From positions 1 through 47,198 of the forward strand of contig JAHBWR010000013.1 in assembly GCA_019636875.1 (NCBI GenBank): 47,198 nt of DNA, written 5' to 3'. The notes below the pieces were generated by a model. That model was given only the letters and a program-made list of their open reading frames with translations, did not search any database and had not been told where the DNA came from. The position numbers were made by a program, and so were the translations under genes. Below are positions 10,198 through 18,347 of this stretch, piece after piece. Source of the stretch: Nitrospira sp. (GTDB lineage: Bacteria > Nitrospirota > Nitrospiria > Nitrospirales > Nitrospiraceae). Every line of letters begins with the position of its first letter. The first letter of the stretch is position 1.

Positions 10198-10438
10198 AGG
10201 GCAACTCCTCTCCGGTAGGGGTGAAGCACTCCTTGTTGAGATACTTTACGCCGTACAGGCTCCATCAACGAAGACATTCCTCCACTGGGTACGCCGACGC
10301 TGCCCGCGCGGGATACCAACGGGAACCATCTCATCGGTCGCCTGCGCTTGACCATGGGAAGTATATACTTCCTCTTCATCGAAAGGAAACCCACGCTGTG
10401 AGTACACTACGCCGAGACATGCGATAACCGAACGCGTC

Positions 10439-10468
10439 TTGAAATAGGGAAAGTCGCTGGTCTACAGT
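10439..10468 (+). promoter_or_regulatory. possible promoter of the second barrel gene
   Basis: TTGAAA (10439-10444) and TACAGT (10463-10468) are separated by 18 bases and lie about 38 bp before the ATG at 10506. The match is moderate. The rest of the 308-base gap between the two divergent barrel genes holds no convincing gene. Confidence 0.35.
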
Positions 10469-10505
10469 ACCTTCGGTAAGGTGATAGCACTACGACAAGG
10501 AGGAT

Positions 10506-11090
10506 ATGATGAACACCATGGTTAGGACGTTGTTGGTGAGTATGGCCGTCATGATTGCAGGCCTCGGATTGTCTCAATCAGGTCCGTCAGAGGCAGCTGA
10601 ATGGGTTCACGAAGGTATGGCCGAAGAAGGAAAGATCACTGCTGGATTTCGCGTGGGCCCAAGCTTTGCGACACAAGATTCCGGGGTATCCACAGTTGGA
10701 CCACTCATCAACTTTCAAGGAATGTACGATATCAATAGATGGTTTCGGATCGGCATGATCCTAGAGTGGCAGCGGCATGGTGTCGATGTGGGAAGCGGGG
10801 GAGTGAATACCGTTTCGATTCTTCCGGTGAATCTGGAGTACCGCCCCGGCCATTTCGGCCCCTTTGTTCCCTATGTCACGACCGGCATCGGTGTAAACGT
10901 CAACACGCACGATGTCTCCGATTCATTCGCATGGCGGGTCGGTGGTGGAATTGACTATGCCTTGACCAACCTCGTGTCCGGTGCTCCCAAAGGGCTCACG
11001 TTGAATGTCGAAACCGCCTGGAAACGCAATCATGCCTCTGGTGATCTCTCAACGATGGGCTTGCTCTTCGGCGTGCGCCATACCTTTTAA
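10506..11090 (+). CDS. outer-membrane beta-barrel protein, paralogue 2
   Basis: 194 residues with a signal peptide (about 1-30, ending near SEAAEW) and a C-terminal phenylalanine (GVRHTF). It aligns along its length with the barrel gene at 9568, with shorter loops between strands. A strong AAGGAGG sits just before the tandem ATG codons. It is convergent with the metal transporter permease (27-base gap). The pair looks like an inverted tandem duplication followed by divergence; the substrate is unknown. Confidence 0.8.
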   Translation: MMNTMVRTLLVSMAVMIAGLGLSQSGPSEAAEWVHEGMAEEGKITAGFRVGPSFATQDSGVSTVGPLINFQGMYDINRWFRIGMILEWQRHGVDVGSGGVNTVSILPVNLEYRPGHFGPFVPYVTTGIGVNVNTHDVSDSFAWRVGGGIDYALTNLVSGAPKGLTLNVETAWKRNHASGDLSTMGLLFGVRHTF

Positions 11091-11117
11091 CCAGAGGCAC
11101 CAGACGGAACCGCTCCG

Positions 11118-11948
11118 CTAGTGAACATGGGCGGTTGAGGCTGTCTTGACCCGTTTGGGAGAAACAAAGATAGAAATAAAGAAGATGCCGGTCGACAAGA
11201 GTACGATGGCCGGTCCGGAAGGAATATCCCACAGCGCAGAAATCAAGACACCTGCCACGGACGTGGAGATCCCGATCATGGCGGAATAGAGAGTCAATGT
11301 TCTGAGGCTGTGGGTCAGCTGATAGGCGGTCGAAGCTGGAATGAGTATCATGGCAAAGACCAAGATGGCACCGACCGTCTTCAATGACACCACGACGGTC
11401 AGCGCGACGAGAGTCAGGAGAAGAAAGTAGACTTGTCGTGCCGGAACGCCTGAAGCCTCTGCCATCTCTTGATCAAAGGCAATGAAATAGAGTTCCTTGG
11501 AAAACACTACGATCAGGCCGAGCACCAGAATGCTCAAGGCTCCGATGGTGTGCAGCTCATCAGGCGTAACCGATAGGACACTGCCGAATAAGTAGCCGTA
11601 CACTTCCGCATTGTAGCTCTTCATGAGCCCAATGAAGAGGATTCCCAGTGCCATCGTCGCCGTGTACAAGATACCAATCGAGACATCCAGCTTCATTCTG
11701 CCTTGTTCTTCCATCCACCCCGTAATCCACACTGTGGCAAGGCCAAACACAATGGCCAACAATAACGGTGGCCATCCCAAAAGATAACCGAGTGCCACGC
11801 CTGCAAAGGCTGCGTGTGACGATCCCGCGCCAACAAACGCCAATCCCCGGAGGACGACGAATACCCCGATGATTGAGCAGAGACCGCCCACCATCGCGGC
11901 CGCGAGGAGGGAGCGTTGCATGAAGTCGTAGGCGAGGAGGTCAAGCAT
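11118..11948 (-). CDS. znuB: zinc/manganese ABC transporter permease
   Basis: 276 residues with about 7-8 membrane helices, the ABC-3 permease family. Family features include an early GVFVVLRGLAFVGAGSSHAAFAGVALGYLLGWPP stretch (residues about 28-60) and the LKTVGAILVFAMILIPASTAYQLT region near 205-230. It forms the membrane channel for a metal delivered by the binding protein encoded upstream. It lies 16 bases after the ATPase gene in a binding protein-ATPase-permease operon. Family members carry Zn, Mn or Fe; sequence alone does not settle which. Confidence 0.9.
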   Translation of the reverse strand: MLDLLAYDFMQRSLLAAAMVGGLCSIIGVFVVLRGLAFVGAGSSHAAFAGVALGYLLGWPPLLLAIVFGLATVWITGWMEEQGRMKLDVSIGILYTATMALGILFIGLMKSYNAEVYGYLFGSVLSVTPDELHTIGALSILVLGLIVVFSKELYFIAFDQEMAEASGVPARQVYFLLLTLVALTVVVSLKTVGAILVFAMILIPASTAYQLTHSLRTLTLYSAMIGISTSVAGVLISALWDIPSGPAIVLLSTGIFFISIFVSPKRVKTASTAHVH

Positions 11949-11964
11949 GGCTTGGAATCGCTGC

Positions 11965-12756
11965 TCAGTGGTGATGGTGATAATCTTCTACGATGACGAG
12001 ATCTTTTTCTGTAATCACCAGGTCCTTGCCGTAGACCTGTTGGAGGATGTCGGGCTTGAGCACTTCCGACGGCGGTCCTGCCGCGAATAACCTCGTCTTG
12101 AGCAGAACGAAGCGATCGACCTTCGATCGAATCATATTGATATCATGTGTAATGAGGAGAATCGTGATTTTGAGTTCAGCGTGCAGGTGCTGGACCAGTT
12201 CAATGACATTGTGTTGTGTGGTGATGTCGAGTCCGGTCGTCGGCTCATCCAGTATGAGGACTTTGGGTTGCTGCGCGAGGGCTCTGGCGATAAAAACACG
12301 CTGTTGCTGACCGCCGGACAGTTGCCCAAGCGCACCATCCTTGTGTGCGGCCATTCCGACCTGGTCAAGCGCTTCTAGTGCAATGTCATGATCCTTCCTT
12401 CCCGGACGTTTGAACAGGCCCAGTGCGCCGTAGCGACCCATCAGCACCGTCTCGAGGACCGTGACGGGGAAATTCCGGTCCACGACCCCTTTCTGCGGGA
12501 GATAGCCGATCATCGCACGATGATGGCACCGAAGTTCATCGCAGGCACAGTCGAAGATATGAAGATGTCCTTCGATAGGAGCGAGCAATCCCAAGACGGC
12601 CCGACAGAGCGTGGTCTTTCCTGATCCGTTAGGACCGATCACGCCGACGAACTCACCGTCGTGAATCGTTAATGAAATGTCATCCAGCGCAATAAGCCCT
12701 GGAAATCCAAATGAGGCATGATCAAACCGGATGATTGGTTCTTGAGGATCAGCCAC
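11965..12756 (-). CDS. znuC: zinc/manganese ABC transporter ATP-binding protein
   Basis: About 263 residues from GTG at 12756, chosen because AGGAG lies upstream and the family begins here (EPIIRFDHASFGF); an upstream frame reaches back into znuA but reads as noise. Walker A GPNGSGKTT, Q-loop in YLPQKG, signature LSGGQQQRV, Walker B VLILDEPTTG and the H-loop LLITHD are all present. The C-terminus ends in DYHHHH, a native four-histidine tail, which might sense or hold metal. It energises uptake through the permease gene downstream. Confidence 0.92.
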   Translation of the reverse strand: MADPQEPIIRFDHASFGFPGLIALDDISLTIHDGEFVGVIGPNGSGKTTLCRAVLGLLAPIEGHLHIFDCACDELRCHHRAMIGYLPQKGVVDRNFPVTVLETVLMGRYGALGLFKRPGRKDHDIALEALDQVGMAAHKDGALGQLSGGQQQRVFIARALAQQPKVLILDEPTTGLDITTQHNVIELVQHLHAELKITILLITHDINMIRSKVDRFVLLKTRLFAAGPPSEVLKPDILQQVYGKDLVITEKDLVIVEDYHHHH

Positions 12757-12802
12757 GGATCGACGGCTCCTTCCGCCGGCACACCACGTATTCTGAAGGC
12801 GA

Positions 12803-13762
12803 TTAGTTGGTTTCCAAGGCGCCGGCCAATTGGAGCACATTATAGCGAAGCATGTCGAGGTAGGTCTCCGTCCCAGGCAGGCCGCCCGGCATCGTCGTAA
12901 GGACCACAACACGGGCTTTCGTTTCTCTCGAAAGCAGATCCGGGAGCCGTTGACTTAGCTGAATCTCGGAAGCAATGACTCTCACGTTATCTTTTCTGAT
13001 CCTTTCAATAAGGGATTGGAGGTGAAGGGCTGAAGGCTCTGTGCCGGACTGAATATGAATCGTGCCGACAATATGAAGACCGAAGCGCTTGGCCAAATAG
13101 GGCCAGGCTGAGTGGTGCGCGATAAAGCGCCGATCAGTCAGGGCCTGAGTCCGATCGAGCAGTTCTTTCTGCAATCGACCCAATCGCTCCTGGTAGGCCG
13201 TTTGATTTGCCACGAATTCAGCTTTATGAGTCGGATCCGCTTCTATAAGGGCATCGGTAATATGTCGAAGCATGGTCAGAGCATTCACCGGGTCCAGCCA
13301 AATGTGAGGATTGCCGTCCTGCTTGGTCTCGTGGTCTCCGCCATGGTGCTCCTCGTGCGTATCGCTACCATCCTGAATCAGGTCCACCCCATCGGAGGTT
13401 GTGACCACACGTAACGTTTTGCTTCCAGCGTTTCTCACCAGCGACGAGACCCACACCTCGAGCCCGAGCCCCACTTCAAATAACAACCTGGCCTTTCGTA
13501 CGGCGACCAGATCGGTAGGCTTTGGGGAATAGGTATGCTCATTCTCGTAGCCGCTCAACAAAGAGGTGACACGGACATAAGGGCCACCAACCTGCTCGGT
13601 CAAATCTTTCAAAATCGGAATCGTGACGACCACCGGGATGGGCTCACGGGCCTCCGCCTTGGTCGCATATGGCGTGAGAGAACCGGCAGCAACGGCAATA
13701 AGAGCTAAGGCGGCACATTTCCAGAGATAATTGACGGAAAACATCGGCGGGGACCCTACCAT
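12803..13762 (-). CDS. znuA: zinc/manganese ABC transporter substrate-binding protein
   Basis: 319 residues, cluster A-1 metal-binding lipoprotein/periplasmic family. A signal peptide covers roughly residues 7-40 (KCAALALIAVAAGSL). Metal ligands: a histidine in ENEHTYSPKPTDL, the HIWLDP motif, a histidine in AHHSAWPYLAKRFGL, and a C-terminal acid. A His/Asp-rich loop (DTHEEHHGGDHE) right before HIWLDP is typical of zinc rather than manganese members. A second ATG at 13744 could be the true start. First gene of the operon, divergent from anmK. Confidence 0.92.
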   Translation of the reverse strand: MVGSPPMFSVNYLWKCAALALIAVAAGSLTPYATKAEAREPIPVVVTIPILKDLTEQVGGPYVRVTSLLSGYENEHTYSPKPTDLVAVRKARLLFEVGLGLEVWVSSLVRNAGSKTLRVVTTSDGVDLIQDGSDTHEEHHGGDHETKQDGNPHIWLDPVNALTMLRHITDALIEADPTHKAEFVANQTAYQERLGRLQKELLDRTQALTDRRFIAHHSAWPYLAKRFGLHIVGTIHIQSGTEPSALHLQSLIERIRKDNVRVIASEIQLSQRLPDLLSRETKARVVVLTTMPGGLPGTETYLDMLRYNVLQLAGALETN

Positions 13763-13914
13763 CCACGTTATCCAGTGTCAACGACGTCCGCCATGGAGGT
13801 CTTTCTCCTTGGCCCTGTCCATTCGACTCCTTGACCGTTGGGATAAGTTCCATTAGCGTAGCACACACTTTAGCCTGAACGACTTCATGACCGCATGACG
13901 AAAGGATCCAACGA

Positions 13915-15105
13915 ATGAAAGTTGTGGGGTTGATGTCAGGAACATCGGCCGACGGAGTCGATGCCGCACTCGTCTCGATTAATCGACGGAAGGCCGGTAT
14001 TCAGGTGGAGATGCTGGCGTTCCATTCACTTCCCTACCCACGATCATTGCAACAGCGAATCCTTTCCGCCTCGGTTTCGGGAACGGTCGCGGATATTTGT
14101 CACCTGAATGCGCTCCTCGGAGAATGGTTTGCCGACGCGGCGTTGAGCGTCATCCGATCCGCTACCTTGACGTCGGAGGAAGTGGACTTGATTGGCTCGC
14201 ACGGCCAGACGGTGCATCATCTGCCGGCAGGGATCAAAGATACGAATGTCGGGTCCATACGCTCCACACTGCAGATCGCAGAGCCGGCGGTGATCACCGA
14301 ACGAACGGGGATCACGACGGTCGCCAATTTCCGTCCACGCGACATGGCGGCCGGTGGCCAAGGGGCTCCGTTAACGCCGGGGGTTCATGCCTTGCTGTTT
14401 CGGCACCCCCGCCGATCGCGCCTCATCGTGAATCTGGGGGGCATCAGCAACGTCACCTATCTGCCGCGAGGATCCGGGACGGAAGGGCTGGTCGCCTTCG
14501 ACACCGGTCCGGCCAATATGGTTCTGGATGGCATCATGTCGCGCAAGACCAATGGACGCTCCCTCATGGACCGGGAAGGGCGGTTGGCGCTTAAAGGACA
14601 GGTTGATTCTCGTTTATTGGCAAAACTTCTCGCTCATCCATATCTTTCCCAGCCGCCACCCAAATCGACCGGGCGAGAGGCATTCGGTTCAAAGATGCTC
14701 GATGAGTTACTCAGCTGGCAACAGACACGCTCGATGCCAATGGAAGATCTTCTCGCGACGTGTAGCCGATGGACGGCCGAGGCCGTGGGTACAGCCAGAC
14801 GCTGGATCAAAGGTAGGGTGGATGAGGTGATTGTCGGGGGAGGCGGAGTCCGGAACCGTGCCATCATGGGGCAGTTAACGGCACTCTATGCTCCCATTCC
14901 AGTGACAACGTTTGAGTCACATGGGTGGGATAGTAAGGCGCTTGAATCGGTCGCCTTCGCCGTATTAGCGTATCAGACCGTGATGGAGCAAAGTGGGAAC
15001 GTGCCTTCAGTGACCGGCGCCGCATGCTCGAGACTCTTGGGATGTATTGTTCCGAGCGGCCCACGATGGTTTGAGCGGTTACGCCCAAGCAGGAGGAAAA
15101 GATAG
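13915..15105 (+). CDS. anmK: anhydro-N-acetylmuramic acid kinase
   Basis: 396 residues, normal length. Opening VVGLMSGTSADGVDAALV is the ATP-binding phosphate loop of the family; LIGSHGQTVHHLP, NLGGISNVTYLP and VIVGGGGVRNRAIM follow in the right order. AnmK phosphorylates and opens 1,6-anhydroMurNAc from cell-wall turnover to give MurNAc-6-phosphate. It is divergent from znuA with a 152-base gap and is followed after 6 bases by the DUF2726 gene. No etherase gene murQ is seen in the window. Confidence 0.95.
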   Translation: MKVVGLMSGTSADGVDAALVSINRRKAGIQVEMLAFHSLPYPRSLQQRILSASVSGTVADICHLNALLGEWFADAALSVIRSATLTSEEVDLIGSHGQTVHHLPAGIKDTNVGSIRSTLQIAEPAVITERTGITTVANFRPRDMAAGGQGAPLTPGVHALLFRHPRRSRLIVNLGGISNVTYLPRGSGTEGLVAFDTGPANMVLDGIMSRKTNGRSLMDREGRLALKGQVDSRLLAKLLAHPYLSQPPPKSTGREAFGSKMLDELLSWQQTRSMPMEDLLATCSRWTAEAVGTARRWIKGRVDEVIVGGGGVRNRAIMGQLTALYAPIPVTTFESHGWDSKALESVAFAVLAYQTVMEQSGNVPSVTGAACSRLLGCIVPSGPRWFERLRPSRRKR

Positions 15106-15111
15106 CTGCCG

Positions 15112-15624
15112 ATGAAAATCATTCTGCTCGGGGTTGTGATCGTTCTCCTGGTCTTAGGCATTCGGGTGTTGAGGAGGAACCGACGTCGAAGAAAGAAGCA
15201 GATTTTGCCTTTCAAGATCCCCCATGACGCCGGAATCAATACGATTCCGTTACTTGGGAAAGAGGAGATTGCCCTCTACAACCTCCTTCAATTGGTCGTC
15301 CAAGAGCGATATCTCGTCTTTGCTCAAGTGCCGTTGTGGTCGTTCGTAGCGGTCGATGCCGGTGAGCGTGCACGGTCACAGATCCTGCGCCACATCGCAC
15401 TGAAACGGGTCGATTTCGTCTTGATTCATCCTGGAACATGCCTCGTCGAATGTGTGGTGCAAATTGAGCATGAATCTCCGAGGCCCGGTGAGCCAGAGGC
15501 GCAGCGCATCATTGAATCGGTTCTCAATGCGGCGGGGATCAAGCTCATGAAACTCCAGGCGAAAAAGAGTTACTCTCTGCCGGATCTTACTGCCAGGCTC
15601 GAATTGAGTGTGGAAGAATCATGA
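15112..15624 (+). CDS. membrane-anchored DUF2726 protein
   Basis: 170 residues. One N-terminal membrane helix (about 3-20) is followed by a very basic stretch (RRNRRRRKKQ) that keeps the rest in the cytoplasm. The body matches DUF2726, a family with a restriction-endonuclease-like fold: LLGKEEIALYNLLQLVV, VFAQVPLWSFVAV, KRVDFVLIHPGTCLVECVV and IIESVLNAAGIKL. The D and the E in DFVL..ECVV are where a PD-(D/E)xK nuclease would hold metal. Whether it cuts DNA is unknown. Likely co-transcribed with anmK. Confidence 0.75.
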   Translation: MKIILLGVVIVLLVLGIRVLRRNRRRRKKQILPFKIPHDAGINTIPLLGKEEIALYNLLQLVVQERYLVFAQVPLWSFVAVDAGERARSQILRHIALKRVDFVLIHPGTCLVECVVQIEHESPRPGEPEAQRIIESVLNAAGIKLMKLQAKKSYSLPDLTARLELSVEES

Positions 15625-15653
15625 GGAGAGAACGCTTCCACCAAACCCTCTGC

Positions 15654-16145
15654 TTACTCCGAGGAATCGTTAGTCTCATCGGTGGGTGTCATTGCCTCGA
15701 GGGCCTTGAGCGCCACCTCAGCCTCGGCGCTATCTGGGTGTTGCTCCACAACGCGATCGAACATGAGTCTGGCCTTCTCGGGATCACCTAACTTATTATA
15801 GGTCTGGCCGAGTTTTAGCGTAGAAGCCGCGAGCTTATGGCTGACCGGGTAATTCGACACGACATCATAAAACGACTGTAACGCATCCCGGTACCGTCCC
15901 ATGCGATACTGACATTCTCCGATCCAGTATCGAGCATTGGACGCCAGCGACGATTGACTGTGCAGTTCAAGGAACAGTTGAAAGCCTGCCATCGCTGCCG
16001 CGTAATCCCGGTGTTTAAATTCGTCCATCACTCGATCATAGAGTCGACGAGTCGAATCCTGCCGTTGGGCAGGAGCCGCGAGCGATAGACAAGTGGGAGT
16101 GAGGATGAGCAGGAGTACGAAGACGATGATCTTTTGCCGGACCAT
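15654..16145 (-). CDS. YbgF/CpoB-like periplasmic TPR protein
   Basis: 163 residues from ATG at 16145, chosen for the GGGAGG six bases upstream and the signal peptide that follows (MVRQKIIVFVLLLILTPTCL). The rest is three TPR units: AMAGFQLFLELHSQSSLASN, YWIGECQYRMGRYRDALQSF and LGQTYNKLGDPEKARLMFDR. This is the C-terminal domain of YbgF/CpoB, which coordinates cell-wall synthesis with Tol-Pal; the N-terminal coiled coil of full CpoB is missing, and no tol genes are nearby, so it may be a generic TPR protein. Ends in an acidic tail. Confidence 0.75.
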   Translation of the reverse strand: MVRQKIIVFVLLLILTPTCLSLAAPAQRQDSTRRLYDRVMDEFKHRDYAAAMAGFQLFLELHSQSSLASNARYWIGECQYRMGRYRDALQSFYDVVSNYPVSHKLAASTLKLGQTYNKLGDPEKARLMFDRVVEQHPDSAEAEVALKALEAMTPTDETNDSSE

Positions 16146-16359
16146 ACTGATCCTCCCTTGCGCAACGGAATTCACACGTCCGAACTACGCAATGACTGTG
16201 CCAAGAAAGGTATGCCCTCTTGGTGCAAAATCAAATCGTAACAAGATGTTATGAAAAGATAGCACGCTCGTGGACCACGCCATGCTTCCAACGCCTCCTC
16301 AGTACGGATACAGAATTGTACGACGCAGCGAGGACCCGTACCCTATGAGGTCCGCTCGG

Positions 16360-17298
16360 TCAACGCTTATCCGGAGTTGAGGGCAACTTCGTAGCTTGTA
16401 CGTCGTGTGGGATATGGAACTGAAAAGAGCTGCCACCTTGCTGCTTGGCGCGGTACATGGCGGCATCTGCGTGCTTCAACAGCTCATCGACATCGTGATC
16501 GTCCGTCGGATAAACCGTAATCCCGATGCTGACTCCGATCACCGCTTGGTGGGTATCGATCTGAAACGGCTGGGCCAGTGATGTCGTGATTCGTTCTGCA
16601 ACCAGCGTAATATCTTCCTCACACATCAGCCCTTCCAATATAATCGTGAACTCATCTCCACCCATACGCGCGACCGTATCCACTTCACGGACACACTCGT
16701 GCAGCCGTTCAGCCACCAACTTCAAAACCTGATCCCCAACGTTGTGGCCCAACGTGTCATTGACAGGTTTAAATTGATCCAGATCGAGGAGCATGAGACC
16801 AAGCGGTTGCTGAAGTCGTTTGCTTCTGGCCATGGCCTGAATAAGACGGTCACGGAACAGCGTACGATTCACCAGGCCGGTCAATTGGTCATATTGAGCA
16901 AGGTAGGTCAAACGCTCTTCAGCCCGCTTTCGCTCAATGGCATATCGAATTGAGCGGGCGAGCAGGTCTGATTGCCGCTCACCTTTGACGAGATAATCCT
17001 GCGCCCCGTTACGCACCGCTTGTAAAGCGAGTGTTTGATCGTTGAGACCGCTTAACACGATAATCGCGATCGTCGGGTTTGCGGCTTGCATCTGCCGGAC
17101 CGTTGACAGTCCATAACCATCCGGTAGCGACAGATCCAAGAGAACGGCATCAAAGCGCGCACGAGCCAGATGTTTAAAAGCATCGCTCAAGCGACTCACA
17201 TGGGTAATCTCAAACTGTTCCAGACTCCATTCTGCCAGGATGTCCTGGGTGAGGCGGGCATCGACGTCGTTGTCTTCAACCAAGAGGATTTTGATCAT
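16360..17298 (-). CDS. response regulator with diguanylate cyclase output
   Basis: 312 residues. A receiver domain (1-120) has the acidic pair near 8-10, phospho-acceptor D55 in LLDLSLPDG, S83 and K105. A GGDEF domain (130-295) has GGDEF at 213-217 and the product-inhibition site RxxD (REVD, 204-207) exactly five residues before it. It should make cyclic-di-GMP from GTP when phosphorylated, with feedback control intact. No histidine kinase is adjacent, so its partner is elsewhere. The gene stands alone on the minus strand. Confidence 0.95.
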   Translation of the reverse strand: MIKILLVEDNDVDARLTQDILAEWSLEQFEITHVSRLSDAFKHLARARFDAVLLDLSLPDGYGLSTVRQMQAANPTIAIIVLSGLNDQTLALQAVRNGAQDYLVKGERQSDLLARSIRYAIERKRAEERLTYLAQYDQLTGLVNRTLFRDRLIQAMARSKRLQQPLGLMLLDLDQFKPVNDTLGHNVGDQVLKLVAERLHECVREVDTVARMGGDEFTIILEGLMCEEDITLVAERITTSLAQPFQIDTHQAVIGVSIGITVYPTDDHDVDELLKHADAAMYRAKQQGGSSFQFHIPHDVQATKLPSTPDKR

Positions 17299-17356
17299 TG
17301 GGTGGTCATCGGACGGACAGCCATGCTCACAGGCCCATCTCCTACAGCCTACAATA

Positions 17357-17384
17357 AGTATAGCCTAAGACACACAGCCAACAA
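17357..17384 (-). promoter_or_regulatory. possible promoter of the diguanylate cyclase gene
   Basis: On the minus strand TTGTTG (17379-17384) and TATACT (17357-17362) are 16 bases apart and about 60 bp before the start at 17298. The remaining sequence from 17299 to 17592 shows no supported gene. Confidence 0.4.
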
Positions 17385-17592
17385 GCGAATCGCGGAAGAG
17401 CTCACCCGTGATGGGAAGGCCTCATAGACTTCTTGCGGATACACAACCGGAAGGCATCGTAACCCCGTCCGCTCTATCGCGGGTGACAGGATAGATCTTA
17501 TAGACCATGATGCCAGTGGGTATCCTCACAGGCCGGGCAGCCAATAAAGAGTGGATGTGAAACAAGGACGCGGTGGAGGAAGAATCAATTGA

Positions 17593-17916
17593 CTAGGAAC
17601 TACGATGAAAACTAGAAGGACTCTGTAGGTAGATTCCGGCAGGCCCCTGCTCCGGCCCAATCCCACCCTCACAGGCGTATCCGGGTTCAAAGGGCCATAA
17701 CAGTGAACGGCCGGCGGCGTTTCCACGTATATGGACATATCGTAGTGTCACACCCATGCGTGCTGCGTCATCCTTTACCATGGCGGTGCATGCATCGGGG
17801 GAAAATCCACGCCGTGAGATGAGGAGGGGATCTCCTGAAGCTCCCACAATAGTAAACTCACTGGCGCAGCCGGTTACCCCCATTGAAACCAACAGCAGAC
17901 TCATGAGAACTCTCAT
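17593..17916 (-). CDS. small putative lipoprotein, unknown function
   Basis: 107 residues from the ATG at 17916 (another ATG at 17934 is possible; neither has a strong ribosome site). It begins MRVLMSLLLVSMGVTGC, a lipoprotein signal with lipobox VTGC, so the mature protein should be lipid-anchored at cysteine 17. Two further cysteines (DACTAM, YACEGG) could form a disulphide. Not recognised. It sits alone upstream of the ZorA-like gene on the other strand. Confidence 0.55.
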   Translation of the reverse strand: MRVLMSLLLVSMGVTGCASEFTIVGASGDPLLISRRGFSPDACTAMVKDDAARMGVTLRYVHIRGNAAGRSLLWPFEPGYACEGGIGPEQGPAGIYLQSPSSFHRSS

Positions 17917-18249
17917 AGATGTTTGAGGTGTCATAGAATTTTGGACCCTTAAAGCAGCAAGGTCGATTGTGAGTATACAACAGACACGCCAAACCATAAC
18001 ACGAACATTGGGTTTCAATCGAGTACCGACCGGATAATGCTCGGATCCTCATTGGACTCTCTACTGGCCCCTACAGCGCAGAAGACTCCCCGTAAGTGAC
18101 GGTATGATATCGCTCAGGGTCATCCTATTCCTCAAGAAGTGACAGGGAGATCTGTTACGTGAAGTCACGCGGTAAGGTTTGCCGTTCTACCTGGAAAAAC
18201 TTTCTGCTCGGGGGGCGCCTTTTCAGCACGGATTCGCTGATTCCAGCAC

Positions 18250-18267
18250 AATTATGCGGACATAATT
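18250..18267. promoter_or_regulatory. perfect hyphenated palindrome upstream of the motor genes
   Basis: AATTATG and CATAATT form perfect 7-bp arms around CGGA. It lies 81 bp before the ZorA-like start in a roughly 400-base gap (17917-18347) with no supported gene. Its size suits a dimeric repressor or activator; an RNA hairpin is the alternative. Confidence 0.5.
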
Positions 18268-18347
18268 CTCCGGCACGGAAATTGAGGAGCATACCCTGAC
18301 CTCGTGCGACCTGAAGATGATGATGGGGTTGCGAGTGAGGCATATGT

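Noticed and set aside
12757..12912. N-terminal extension of the znuC frame into znuA
   Set aside because: Reads as noise opposite no known domain; the GTG at 12756 has a ribosome site and starts the ABC domain.
18155..18343. Minus-strand 62-codon frame upstream of the ZorA-like gene
   Set aside because: Composition looks random and it covers the palindrome; read as intergenic DNA.
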